NCBI GenBank assembly: GCA_922989275.2
Contig: OV277862.1
Coordinates: 42,185,786 to 42,249,785, forward strand
DNA: 64,000 bases
DNA from: Gari tellinella
Taxonomy: Eukaryota > Mollusca > Bivalvia > Cardiida > Psammobiidae
Direction of reading: 5' to 3'
Shown: piece after piece, positions 33,034-44,440 of the stretch
Layout: the number at the start of each line of letters is the position of its first letter
How positions within the stretch are numbered: position 1 is the stretch's first letter
Notes under the pieces: generated by a model
Databases searched by the model: none
The model's input: only the letters and a program-made list of their open reading frames with translations
Told to the model about the DNA's origin: nothing
Translations under genes and position numbers: made by a program

Positions 33034-34121
33034 TATATTCAAAATACTCGTTGCTTTAAATGATAAGAAAATATAGCGATATGGTCATTTCTCAAAATTG
33101 CTAAGCAAAGTAACCTGCGAATTTGATCCCAGGAATGTTTATTTATAGCGACACCGCCTATTACAGTTGTATAATGATGAACTAAACATCGATACATGTT
33201 TAATAGTTTTTTAATGAACTTGTCTTACTTACCTACTTATACCATGGATGTTTGCAACCTCAGACAGAAAATTCCCCTTAGCTAAGTATTGCAACCCCAC
33301 CAGCACCTGCACAAACATTAACATACATTTACACAGAAGCATTTCTTCTAAGCTGCTTAAAAACATCTTAAGCTTGTGATATACTGTAAGTATATAGCAA
33401 CGTTGCAAAAAGTGGGCGGGGTAACGTTCCAACGATAGATTGATAAATGAAAACCAACGCCTGTGAAAAGTTACTGGCATGATGATGCTTATATGACACA
33501 TTAGTCACCAATGAAAACGAACACATAACAATAGTTTAATGTATTTAAACGTGAATTTTTTTCTCCAAATTTTCCTTTCTCGGCGTCTATTGATCTACAA
33601 CCCGCATCGGAACTGTACCACGGTGATCCCCCTTATTTCAAGATATGTACGTGAGCTTGGATCACAGTTGTCTTATTTGCGGGGGTTTTGGTGTGATACT
33701 TTTAATTTTATAAAGCGTTTTTGAATATAATTGGTATAAAAGTGATTATAATAAAAAAAAAACTTACCTCGGTCAACACGGGGATCGCTGCTAACCGTTA
33801 ATATCGCTTCCCTAGACAGCATATACCTCGAAAGTATCTCATTGTCCCTTTAATGGTCAAGAGTTGACATTTGTAAGTTACGTCTGTTTCTAGGTCTGAA
33901 GAAAGGAATTAACGCTGCTGCAGCCGCCATTTTGTTTTCGGACGAAACTCACTTTAAGACTTGTCCGGCCCGGTCTTAATTTGACCATCAAATGTTAAGA
34001 TAACGTAGCTGCGATTCTTTTCATAAAACGGTTTACGACGTTGCGACGGGTTGTACAACTAAATCTAGGATACAACCGTTGATAAAACGGCACCCAGAGC
34101 CTTACAAATTATCATGAGTGT
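33034..34121. other. No recognisable feature
   Basis: Reading frames up to 90 codons on the minus strand have no motif that I know. No repeats were found by eye. Confidence 0.35.
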
Positions 34122-34620
34122 TCACCTAACACTTAAGCTACTTGTTTTTATCATTGTTAAAATCAACTTATTGGACATCCTTGATTTTATATTAAAGAGA
34201 AACAAGCCAATAGAGATATAAGGAGATCTTGTTGGTGTATTCTTAATTTTATCAATATTGAGAAAGCAGAGGTCGTTAAATTGTTCTTTTGAAAGTCCAG
34301 TTAGATTTCTGCAATCCGTATCACTGATGCGGTTAAACTGTGACATTGTCCCTTTCTTCAGGCATGCAAGAAATCTTAAGATTGGCAATCGGTTCACAGT
34401 CGCGTTATCTATTTCTTTTTCTCTAAATTTACAAGCTTAAGCTGTCCCTACTATTCTAAGTGCTCTGGACAGCATCTAGCCCCAGCTGTTATTAACACAG
34501 TGGTTACTAAGAACTCTTTAAATCTGGCCTCTTGTGAAATAACAAAAAGCTTAGGTCCTGGATTCCTGCAAATTACACAGCGAGCATGTGATCTAAACCG
34601 TTGATGGAACAATCAAGTTT
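34122..34620 (-). pseudogene. N-terminal fragment of a DDE_Tnp_4-type transposase
   Basis: On the minus strand a cysteine-rich segment, ARCVICRNPGPK through GARCCPEHL (about 34600-34465), is followed after a frameshift by FNRISDTDCRNLTGLSKEQF and SPYISIGLFLFNIKSRMSNK (about 34340-34180). Zinc-binding C..C and CC..H motifs, then a TGLS.EQF helix and a K.R.G/M(S)N(K) helix-turn-helix, are the N-terminal order in Harbinger/ISL2EU-type transposases. The catalytic half is missing. The fragment at 10505-10935 is the other half of a similar protein, but from a different copy. Confidence 0.6.
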
Positions 34621-34682
34621 ATTGGTGGGCTGGATATAACTTTCTGATTAATGTTTGAAAGTGGTGGACGGCACTTAGGACC

Positions 34683-34865
34683 TTAGTCACTTTCAAATGT
34701 ACTGGATCTAAAGGGTTCACTTGTATAATACTTATGCTTATATGTATTGCATATAACATCACACCAATTCGGCTTTATAAAGAGTGTTTTCTGTAAATAT
34801 CTGTTAACTGAATCATTTATTTTTCTCCTGTCTTTAGCTTTGGTATCTTTTGTAACATACCGCAA
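34683..34865 (-). CDS. Unrecognised 60-codon frame
   Basis: Lysine- and tyrosine-rich minus-strand frame between the transposase fragment and the helicase. It could be a coding remnant of the same element. No domain recognised. Confidence 0.2.
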   Translation of the reverse strand: MRYVTKDTKAKDRRKINDSVNRYLQKTLFIKPNWCDVICNTYKHKYYTSEPFRSSTFESD

Positions 34866-34964
34866 AGTCGAAGTGTTTTCCCATTGCTGAAAAAAACAAA
34901 TGGTATGATCAACTCAGAAGAAACATTTTCCCAATATTAAAACATAGGGCTCCGAATTTGAACA

Positions 34965-34988
34965 CACACACACACACACACACACACC
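34965..34988. repeat. (CA)n microsatellite
   Basis: About a dozen CA units. Confidence 0.9.
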
Positions 34989-35519
34989 ATATAAGCAACA
35001 AAAAATATTGTTTTTACATCTGAATAGATCCAGACAGACCAGAGCAATCATGCGTCTCTTTAGGATCCGAACAGTTTGAAATTTTAACTGCTGCTCTCCT
35101 TGTATATAAAAATGAAGTGCTTTATGTGTAGATCTTTGTTTTAATTAGTGCATGTGCTATTTTAATGTCAACTTAAAACTTATATGAGATTGTAACTCAC
35201 ATTTTTTACATGAAACAGCTGGGTTCAGGTCAGATGCTGATTAATTTTCTACCTGATCAAGACCAGACTGAACTTGCATAATTATTATAATTTAACTTTA
35301 AGGAGTATCTGTGATAATACTGTTTATATTACAGTAAACAGTTTCCAATCAGATGAAGGGAGGCAAATCAGCAGCAAAATTATTTCAATTCTATCATAGT
35401 TGCCTCCCTTGATCTAACAAATTGTGTTACTAATTTATGCTGAAACAATGATTTACACATGGTCTCTGGCTATAGATATTTAGCGAACCAGGATATATTG
35501 TATGAATGGCATTAAATTG

Positions 35520-36513
35520 TCAAAATTTATAAATAATAAAAATATTACCTGAAAATTTAATCTTTGGTATCTTGTGAGTCATCCTCCAATCCTCAAATCT
35601 GACTGTTATACCCTCACTACTGATGCCCTGCACATCTCCCCGCAGTCCATTCACGAGCTTGTCAGTAATATTTTGTAATAAAATGACAGGACATCCTTGT
35701 TTTAGCCATAGTTTAGGTGGAGCTGCAAATTTATCAAGGAGAGATTTCTCTCCACTGTCTAGAGACACATGTTCATACAATTCACCTGGACATTTCAGCA
35801 AACAGTTTCTGTTGAAGCTGCCCACCAGATGATTGTTGGAGAACAGTTTCACACTTTCATTACCTAGTTGTGGCTCTAATGGCCTTTTAAGGCTTATTAG
35901 AAACTGCTTTGTTTCATCTGGAAGAATGCTATGAAAAACATTCTGAATGGCTTTAAGAAGCAGTGGCTCACTTGCTCTGACAACTTCCCACAATGTTTTT
36001 CTGTGGGTGAACACCCCCTCGAAAATCTCAGATTCAAAACAAAACTGTCCTAGATCTTCATACCTTCCATTTGGTACAGGAGGCAACTGCATAAAATCCC
36101 CCCAAAATAATTACTGAAGTGAGGGGTTGCTTCTTGCACATATACTTTGTACTAGTTCAAATGTCCTTTTACTCACCATAGAGCACTCGTCTACTATCAG
36201 ACAGTCCGTACTTTTCAGGTTTATTCCTACAAACTGATAGGCTAGGTGTTCATGGACGTCCTTTAAATGTTCAGGACCAAAGCGTCCGTCACTAAGACAA
36301 AGAAACCTATGTACAGTGCTGGCGTCTCTGTATATACTACACGCGATACCGGTAGAACACGTTATTTTCACAGATTTACCCAATGCATTCAGTGATTCTT
36401 TTATCTTTTATCTTCTGGACAGTGAATGATTTGCCTGTGCCAGCTGAGTCTAAAATAAGGAGGTTATGGCCAGCGACTGCTGTATCAACTGCCTTTTTCT
36501 GCTGTTCGTTCAT
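35520..36513 (-). pseudogene. Broken Pif1-like helicase
   Basis: Starts MNEQQKKAVDTAV at 36513. Walker A is DSAGTGKSF (about 36435), then GKSVKITCSTGIACS, Walker B CLIVDECSMVS (about 36195) and WGDFMQLPPVPNGRY (about 36105). Near the end GCPVILLQNI and KLVNGLRG precede VRFEDW. This is the motif order of superfamily 1B Pif1 DNA helicases, ATP-driven 5'-3' unwinding enzymes. Breaks: a 7-bp tandem duplication of GATAAAA shifts the frame near 36400, and an in-frame TAA lies at 36111-36113. The C-terminal motifs are absent. The frame runs into CAG/GTAATA at about 35549, a possible splice donor. Confidence 0.75.
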
Positions 36514-36757
36514 GGTTATTTTTCATGACTACGAGCGTTTTGTTATGGAATAAATGCTTGTTCCCCTTACTGATGCGATAAGTTTGGTAAGAAATGGGTA
36601 CCAATCTCGCGCCATCTGTCATTTGTTAACGGCCAATGAGATTTCTCGATACAAATACGATCACGTGACCTTCGTTGCTCAACGTGTCTGCTTCCATTCA
36701 AAATTAGCCTCGGGGCACAAAATCACCGAATTCAGATGCGATTCCTCGTATTTCAAG

Positions 36758-37377
36758 GCCCCTGCTGGTGGGGGATAGAATACACCAGCTGAATCTCCTG
36801 CAGAGGGGTAAGATCCCCCCGAAAAGGAGCAACCTGTTTGCCGTGGGTTGCGACTCGAAGCACCCTGGATGATGGGATCCTGGTAGTTGAGCAGATGGGA
36901 TCTCTGAGCGCAGATCCCTGATGCAACACACTGCTTTGGCCTTGATTCTGGGTGTAGAAGAGCGGTCAGGCATAGCCCGGTCTGATCAATCGGCTCACCA
37001 TGTCTTGCCCAAGGACACTTATGTTTTTAATAAGATTATCATTTCTCTTTCCAATAATTTGTTCTTACTATTTATTGGTACTTTCATAAGATATTCAAAT
37101 AGTCTCTCTATTCTGTTCAAGTGTCTTTGAAGGCGGTGGTTTAGGGCTAATCAGGTGGATTTGTGTATAGTTGACCAGCGGTTCTCGCGTTGATTAACCT
37201 ATCGGCCAGAATACATCCTATTTAGCGGTAGTGTGTCGGAGGTACGGCGTTGGCTCTACTTTGCTGTTTATCTGAGTATATCATTCATGTAACCCTGGTG
37301 TTTTTCGCTGGAGATATCCCGAAAACATCTCCGTGGTGGGTGGGGAACATGGATGGGGAATTTTCTGCGGTAATGCC
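36758..37377 (+). promoter_or_regulatory. LINE 5' untranslated region
   Basis: About 620 bp between the target duplication and the first ATG of ORF1. It is less AT-rich than its surroundings, with GATCCCCCCGAAAAGGAGC and several CG dinucleotides. LINEs of this kind carry an internal promoter here, but no motif proves it. Confidence 0.55.
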
Positions 37378-38970
37378 ATGGCTAATCCAGTTCATAATCG
37401 CTCTAATAGCAAAGCTAATACTTTCAAAAGGTCACGGAAGGACTCCGAGTCATCGGAATCTGACCGTGAATACATATCAAATTCTCAATCTTCAACACAT
37501 TGGAACAAATTATTAGTCATTTGTCCAGTAAAGGATGACCAATCTTTGGCAAAGTTGTCACCTTTTGCAGTGGCGAAAGCACTGCAGGGATTGGCGGGTG
37601 AACCAAAAGATGTTAAAGTTTTACGTTCAGGCAATATTTTGGTAGAATGTATGAAAAAACAACAATCTGATAACTTACTGAAAAGTAAAGTTTTCGCTGG
37701 CATTTCAATTTCTGTATCTCCTCATCAGTCTCTGAACTCCTGCAAAGGAGTTGTTAAAAGCTATGACCTTCGGAATACTGATGAGAAGGAAATGCTGGCA
37801 GAACTTAGTAATAAGAATGTCACGGATGTTAAACGTATTAAGTTTGTAAGAAATGGTAAGGAAATAATTACCAATACTTTCATTCTTAAGTTTAACGTTC
37901 CTACTGTACCATCATCTATTAAATGTGGCTTTTTAAACATTCAGGTTGACCCATTTATCCCCAATCCTCTGCGGTGCTTTAACTGCCAAAGATTTGGCCA
38001 TCACAAGGACAAGTGCACTAAAAAACCAGTCTGTGCCCGTTGTGGCGAAGAAGATCATGATTCCTCTTCCTGCGGAAACCCTTTGAAGTGTTTTAACTGC
38101 AAAGGGGATCACTTTGTATACTCGAAAGAGTGTCCAAAGTGGAAACAGGAAAAGGAAATTCAGACTGTTAAAGTTGTGAAAAATGTATCTTTTTCTGATG
38201 CTCGCAAGCTTGTGGAAGCTTCAAAACCTTCCACACCTGGTGGCCCATCGGCACCATCGTATGCTGCTGTCTCTCGACCAGCCTCTGCTTTTGTGTTTGG
38301 ACCAGCTGCTGGTGTTGTGTCTGGACCAGCCTCTGATGTTGTGTCTAGACCAACCCCAGTCCAGGAGTGTACTTCTTGCAAGCTCTTGGTTGAACAATTG
38401 TGTGCCATCTTTCCTGAAAAGGCAAATAAAATTAAAGATGTTCTTAAAGCTCTTTCAGACAACTCTTCCAAACCTTCAACTTCTAAAACTTCATCTTCTA
38501 AATCTTTATCTCAAAATCCTCCACCTTTTTAACCTACACTACCACCAAAACCCTCAACACCTTCCCTTCCGATTCAAACGAAGGATGGTAAGCAATCTAA
38601 ATCCAAGTCACAAAAGTCAAGTAGCACACAGGAAAACAAAGGTAACACAAAATCACCGAAAAAGAAATCTACACAGTCAAAAGGGCAGCGATTGGGAGCT
38701 GATGTCGATACTCCCATCGCTCTAAACAACAAATACTCTGCTCTTCACTCTGTTGAAGATGCAGATAATTCCCATTTGGGCTGGGTACATCCACCATCGT
38801 GGTCGGATGATCTTGGCGACTGGCGAAATGCACCTGCAAAGGTGCCTAAATGTGGCAACTTGGAGGAAGAGTCGATGGATGTTAATACATCCACCGCCCC
38901 TTCCTCAGGGTCTCCCATAAAGAAACCTAAGGACAAAAAGATTGTCCCTATATATCCTCCTTGTAACTAA
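37378..38970 (+). pseudogene. LINE ORF1 (gag-like, three zinc knuckles), one stop codon
   Basis: I chose the ATG at 37378 (MANPVHNRSN); the same frame opens further upstream only from a GTG. Three zinc knuckles sit near 37970-38130: CFNCQRFGHHKDKC, CARCGEEDHDSSSC and CFNCKGDHFVYSKEC. Upstream is an RRM-like region (KSYDLRNTDEKEMLAEL). The protein is expected to bind element RNA and escort it to the nucleus. A TAA at 38530-38532 interrupts it; the same frame then runs open to 38970 through a lysine- and serine-rich tail and the LGADVDTPIALNNKYSALHS segment. It was therefore about 530 residues before decay. Confidence 0.85.
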
Positions 38971-39422
38971 ATGATCTTAATTACTCTTAAGTCTTTAATC
39001 ATTAATCAATAATGAAAAATTGCGTTATACAATGGAATTGTAGAGGACTTAAGGCAAATTACAATGAAATTCTTCTGTTATTGAATAAACATGATCCTGC
39101 TATCATGTGTCTTCAAGAAACTTTCTTGAAGGACACTGATCAAATCAACTTTAGAAATTATTCTATTTATAATCATATTTTTAATGATGGTGAAAAAGCT
39201 GCTGGCGGCTCTTCCATTATTGTGAACAACTCTGTTGTTCATAGTCATTTATCTATCAAATCTAATTTACAAGTTTTTGCTGTCAGTGTAACCCTTCACA
39301 AAGCTATTACATTTTGTTCAATTTACATTCCGCCAAGGACCACAGTTAATAAAAAAGATCTTGACGCTCTGATTGAACAATTGCCCTCACCTTTTATTTT
39401 GTTAGGGGATTTTAATAGCCAT

Positions 39423-40586
39423 CAGGGCTCCAGATAATTTTTCTTCTAATCAGTACAGTACTGATCAATTTTGAAAACAATCAGTCCCCAGATTTTTCAA
39501 TCAGTACACATGGATTTTCAATTCATTGGCAGATCGCGGGTTAAATTTTCAACTTTTGAAGAAAGGAGAAACAATGTCTCAGTAATAATGCTATACAAAA
39601 TTTCAAATAACCTAATAGTTGTAGACCATACATCTCCATCCATCAAGAAATCTCAACTTTGTCATACCTTTCTCTACTAGGACACAGTATCACTCAAACT
39701 CTTTCCAGGCCCTGCTTTCCACGTACCATCAGACTTTGGAATAATCTACCACACAGCACTAAGGCCAGTCAGTGACAGTCTCACAAGCTTCACTGCCAGC
39801 CTCAGATCTCACAACCCCTAACTTATGCTAACTGCATAACTTGTTTTTAAACTTGTTTAACCTCTGTTTAAAAACTTTTTAACCTGTTTATAATTGACCT
39901 TTTAGCTCTGCATTGTTTATCATTATGTTTTACTTTTTTTAACACTGTCCCCGACCTCACTGTCATTGTCAGATATTGACAGTACTTAGGGAATACTAAA
40001 GTAGAAGTAGAAGTAGAAGATACATGTATGTAAATTACGATTTTCAAGAATCTTACATTTTAGCCGCTTATGCGGGGGATTTCTCCGCGGATGAAACAAT
40101 GTTCGAGTTTATATAATCGTTCAACATACCACAAGTTTCATTAGGTGTTAGTTCCTTTTAAATCAGATAGCGCACAAGCGACGGTTTTCAACTTTCTATC
40201 GGTTTTCTGACTCTTCCATGCTAAGATTTTGACATTTTGTTGCGAGGTTTTCAACCAAAACACTTTTCGGAGAACTTGGATTTTATCGTGGTTCCATATA
40301 TCAATGAAGATATAGATGTATATGGGTGTGCAGTAACCTCCCTTTTCTAACGGTGCGCAAGTAAACAAGTACCATACGATGAAACGAAGCTTCATTACGA
40401 GACCGCCAATCATTAACATTTGACTTATTTGCAAATCTCGGTATGACAAAAACTCGGCTTTTGAATTGATACACACGTCCCCAGGAGTTTGTCGCGTACA
40501 CAGTACTTCAATATTTTGAAATTAACGCGTACACGGTCAAAACGTTCGCGTATTTCACTGAGTACGTGGGCTTATCTGGAGCCCTG
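39423..40586. mobile_element. CAGGG-ended DNA transposon inserted in LINE ORF2
   Basis: Exact 15-bp TIRs, CAGGGCTCCAGATAA and its reverse complement. GCCAT flanks both sides (39418-39422, 40587-40591). Removing element plus one GCCAT restores the reading GDFNSHNPLWG, so the empty site is exact. Ends match the MITE at 2924-3115. No transposase; it carries a LINE fragment at about 39560-40016. Five-bp duplications and CAG(G) ends would fit an hAT5-like group, an inference. Confidence 0.85.
39560..40016 (+). mobile_element. 3' end of a second LINE (CR1/L2-like), nested
   Basis: Across frameshifts the plus strand reads MLYKISNNLIVVDH, then a TFPRTIRLWNNLP-like block (ACGTACCATCAGACTTTGGA region) and TSFTASLRSH, the C-terminal order of many CR1/L2-type ORF2 proteins. 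An untranslated region follows, with a (GTAGAA)n-type tail at 39999-40020. It lies inside the DNA transposon, which lies inside the other LINE. Confidence 0.55.
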
Positions 40587-43500
40587 GCCATAACCCATTA
40601 TGGGGTTCTGATCATTCTAATGCTATGGGTAAGATTGTTGAGGATTTTGTTGGTGAGCACGATTTGTGCATCTTCAACAATAAGTCTCCAACTTATCTTC
40701 ACCCGGCATCAGGATCTTTAACTTGCATTGATCTTTCCATTTCTTACCCTACTGTTTATTTGGATTATGATTGGAGAGTTGGTGACGACCAATGTGGTAG
40801 TGACCACTTTCCAATATTTCTAAATAATATTGCTTCTCCAGTCGAGGAATGTGTTCCTCGCTGGAAACTCAAGAAGGCAAATTGGGAAAATTTTGAAATT
40901 CTGTGTAAAGAAAAATTAGATTCAGATATTTTTAAAGATATTGATGACCCCATTGAAAAGTTCACCTCTATTTTATATTCCATAGCAGAAGAATGCATTC
41001 CTAAGTCCTCATCAAACCCTAAGAAACCTCCAAAACCTTGGTATAATGATGATTGTAAGGAGGCTATTCGTAAACGTAAGTCGGCTCTTAGAAGGTTTAG
41101 AGTAAGTCCTACTGAGGACAATTTAAACCATTTTAGAGTATTTAGGGCTAAAGCTCGTCGTACTTTTAAGACTGCAAAGTCGCAGTCTTGACAGAATTAT
41201 GTATCTAAATTAAATTCTCGCTCATCAGTAAAGAAGGTATGGGATATGGTACGTAAAATAAGCGGTAAAGGTAAATCTTCATTTGGTCATTTAAATGTTG
41301 ATGATAAAAAAATAACAGATGTTAAAGATATTGCCAATTCCTTGGCTGATGCTTTTGCTAAAAATTCTTCATCAGCTAAGTCTTCTCCTGAATTTAGAAA
41401 TATCAAAAAGTCTAAAGAAAAAGAAAAACTTAATTTCAAATCTTGTAACACCGAAAGTTACAAAAGAAAAAGAACTCTATGATTCTCTTAATAAATCCCA
41501 CGATACAGCTGTTGGACCTGATGATATTCATTATCAATTTTTAAAGCACTTGCCTATAAATTGTATGAATGTACTTTTAGATATTTTTAATCATATATGG
41601 TCAAGTGGTAAACTTCCCAGATTTTGGAAACAGGCGACAGTCATCCCTGTTCCAAAACCTGGGAAGGATAACACAGACCCAAATAGTTATCGCCCTATAG
41701 CATTGACGAGTTGCGTATGCAAAACTTTAGAGCGCATGATTAATGCAAGACTTGTTTGGTATCTTGAATCCAACAATCTCATTACGGAGTATCAAAGTGG
41801 ATTCAGGAGCCAAAGAAGTACTAATGATCATTTAGTTAGATTGGAATCTTTTATTCGTGAAGCTTTCGTCAAGAAGGAGCACTTAGTTGCTGTCTTCTTT
41901 GACCTTGAGAAAGCATATGACACAACATGGAAGTATGGTATCATGAAAGACCTGCATGAAAATGGCCTTAAAGGTCGACTTCCAATTTTTATTGAAATTT
42001 TTTTAAATGATAGGGAGGTTCAAGTCCGAGTTGGAACTACCCTTTCTGATATGCAAAAGCAGGAAATGAGTGTTCCACAAGGAAGTATTTTATCAGTAAC
42101 TCTGTTTAATGTAAAAATTAATAATATTGTTAAATGTTTAACAAATGACACAGATTGTTCATTGTATGTTGATGACTTTTTAATTTGTTACCGTTCCAAA
42201 AACATTAATACTGTTGAACGTCAACTTCAGCTGTCCATTAATAAAATTCAAAAATGGGCTACTGAGAATGGTTTTAAATTTTCAAGATCAAAAACAAATT
42301 GTGTGCATTTCTGTCAACTTAGAAAATTTCATCCTGATCCCGAATTGCACCTGGATGGTAGCCCCATTCCAGTCGTGGATCAGGCGAAATTTCTCGGTGT
42401 CATTTTTGACAAGAAACTTTCTTTTATCCCTCATATAAAATATTTAAAGGCAAAATGCCAGAAAACTTTAAAATTACTTCGCGTTCTTGCACATACCGAC
42501 TGGGGTGCAGATCGTACTGTAATGCTTAGATTATACAGAAGTTTAGTTAGATCCAAAATTGATTATGGTTGTTGTGTTTATGGCTCTGCAAGGAAATCAT
42601 ACTTGCGGATGCTTGACCCAATACATCATCAAGGTTTACGTTTAGCTTTGGGTGCCTTTAGGACATCCCCTGCTAAAAGTTTATATGTCGAGGTCAATGA
42701 GCCTTCTCTTTACTCTCGTCGTGAAAAACTATCAATGCAATATACTTCAAAGTTAGCTTCAAACCGTTCAAATCCAACATATAATAATGTGTTTAAACCT
42801 AAACATAAACGTTTATTTAAATCTAAAGAAAAGGTTATTCCATCCTTTGGAATACGTATGAAAAACTCTTTTGAAAGTAGTGGTATAGATTTGTCTTTGG
42901 TTGAAGAGACCAAAGTCGAATCTATACCACCTTGGACTATTAAACGACCAAATGTCATTTTTGATCTAACTTGGCATAAGAAGTCTGAAACAAACTCGCT
43001 TGAATTCAAGTCCTTTTTTAATGAAATCATTTCAAAATTTGAAGATTTTAAACAAATTTATACTGATGGTTCGAAAGATGATGAGAAGGTCGCTGCTGCT
43101 TTTGTGACTGACAATACGGTTACAAAGTTTCGGCTCCCTGACAATGCCTCTATATTTTCAGCAGAGATCAAGGCTATTGATTTAGCTCTTGATTATATTG
43201 CTGAGGATTCATATAGTAAACATATAATATTTTCGGATTCTCTTTCTGTATTACAATCATTGCGTAAACGTTCTACTAAAAATGTACTTATTAAAAACAT
43301 TGTTTTAAAATATCATGAACTGTCTAATTCTAAAGATGTAAAATTTTGTTGGGTACCTAGTCATTGTGGAATTAAGGGCAATGAGAGGGCAGACTTAGAA
43401 GCTAAGTCTGCCCTGTCATTGCCTGAATCTGATATGGATCTTCCTTATTCGGATTTTAAACCACAGATAACTAAATTTATTTTAAGAAATTGGCAGGAGT

Positions 43501-43989
43501 CTTGGAGTGAGGAAACTCACAACAAACTCCATGCCATTAAACCTGTATTAGGTGAAAGTTTAAACTCATGCCGGTCGATTCGCCGAGATGAGGTAGTTTT
43601 AGCTAGACTAAGAATTGGACATTCTTATATTACACATTCATATCTTTTAAAACGTGAGGTTCAACCAGAATGTTTGTTTTGTTTTGAACCTTATACAATT
43701 CAGCACATTCTTATTGATTGTGCTGATTTAACTTTAATTCGTAGTAGATTTTTTCAGGCAGATTCTCTGCGGGAACTGTTTGAATTTGTAGATATATCTA
43801 AAATACTTTAATTTTTAAAAGCCATTAATTTATATTATAAAATTTGAATAAATTATAGTTTTTTGAAGATAAATTTTTGTATGTCGATTATGTTTTGTCC
43901 ATATTTTGTTTACTTTCCCGTTGATCGGGACTGACATTGACGTAATCTATTAGTTGATATTGTTTTAAATTTGATATTGTAATTATTTA

Positions 43990-44040
43990 TTCGGCTCTAA
44001 ATGACCTTTTTGTGTCGATGGGCCGTAAAACACCATTCAT
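43990..44040 (+). other. LINE 3' tail shared with the SINE family
   Basis: CGGCTCTAAATGACCTTTTT, GTGTCGATGGGCCGTAAAAC and CATTCATTC line up with the SINE ending CGGCGCTATATGACCTATTT, GTGTCGCAGTGCCGTAAAAC and CATCCATCC. In LINEs of this class the 3' end is what the reverse transcriptase recognises. Confidence 0.85.
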
Positions 44041-44052
44041 TCGTATTTCAAG

Positions 44053-44440
44053 ATAAAACCAACGGGTCAGTAATAAGTTAGAGTTTGTGTTACATGCATT
44101 CGTCATTAATGTTATGTTTTTTCGGCTACAGGCCAGTTTAGTCGTGAGAGTCGGCTGTGCACGGTCGTGTAAACGGAACAGATTTTCAACGAATTTTAAA
44201 GTTAACGACTCTGTGGTATCTAGACTGCCTTTGTGGTTGGCCAACAGTTGTACTTTCCTTGTAGATAAATGTTTTAGGTCTCTGTTGCAGAAAAATCGGG
44301 AGAAAAACTGTAGATTTAGAAAAGTTACAGAGCTTTCCGTAAGGTGGGCGAGGGACGGGCTATACAGAAGTAAAATCCCTTGTTCTTATTTATGATGATA
44401 GAGAGGTCTATACTGTAGGATGTAAAAAAAAAAAAGTTTT
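44053..44440. other. No supported gene
   Basis: A 102-codon plus-strand frame (44087-44395) follows a plausible splice acceptor, TTTTTTCGGCTACAG, but has no recognised domain. Confidence 0.25.

Larger units (their letters stand above)
39012..43811 (+). pseudogene. LINE ORF2 (endonuclease, RT, RNase H), broken three times
   Basis: Starts at ATG 39012. Endonuclease: QWNCRGLKAN, CLQET, LLGDFNSH, then after the insert WGSDHSNAM, TCIDLSI and GSDHFPIF. Reverse transcriptase (about 41600-42300): WKQATVIPVPKPG, SYRPIALTSCVCKTLERM, VFFDLEKAYDTTW, PQGSILSVTLF, LYVDDFL. RNase H (about 43050-43420): IYTDGSKDD, FSAEIKAIDLAL, IIFSDSLSVLQ, WVPSHCGIKGNERAD, with the acidic residues present. The C-terminal zinc motif is CLFCFEPYTIQHILIDC. 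Breaks: a DNA transposon at 39423-40586, TGA at 41189-41191 (probably from TGG), and a frameshift near 41440-41475. The frame is conserved across the transposon. Confidence 0.9.
36758..44040 (+). mobile_element. LINE with RNase H (I/Nimb-like), 5'-complete but dead
   Basis: The element is bounded by TCGTATTTCAAG at 36746-36757 and 44041-44052, a 12-bp target duplication. It has a GC-richer 5' untranslated region (36758-37377), an ORF1 with zinc knuckles, an ORF2 with apurinic-type endonuclease, reverse transcriptase and RNase H, and a 3' end CGGCTCTAAATGACC through GGGCCGTAAAAC with a CATT tail. Removing the insert at 39423-40586 leaves about 6.1 kb. ORF1 carries one stop; ORF2 carries an insertion, one stop and one frameshift. 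The I-group call rests on RNase H plus zinc knuckles; clade assignment (Nimb versus I) needs phylogeny. Confidence 0.85.

Noticed and set aside
38183..38725. 180-codon ORF overlapping LINE ORF1
   Set aside because: It is a shadow in another frame of a low-complexity proline/serine/lysine region of ORF1.
44087..44395. Host exon after a splice acceptor-like TTTTTTCGGCTACAG
   Set aside because: No domain, no donor or neighbouring exon that I could match; evidence too thin.
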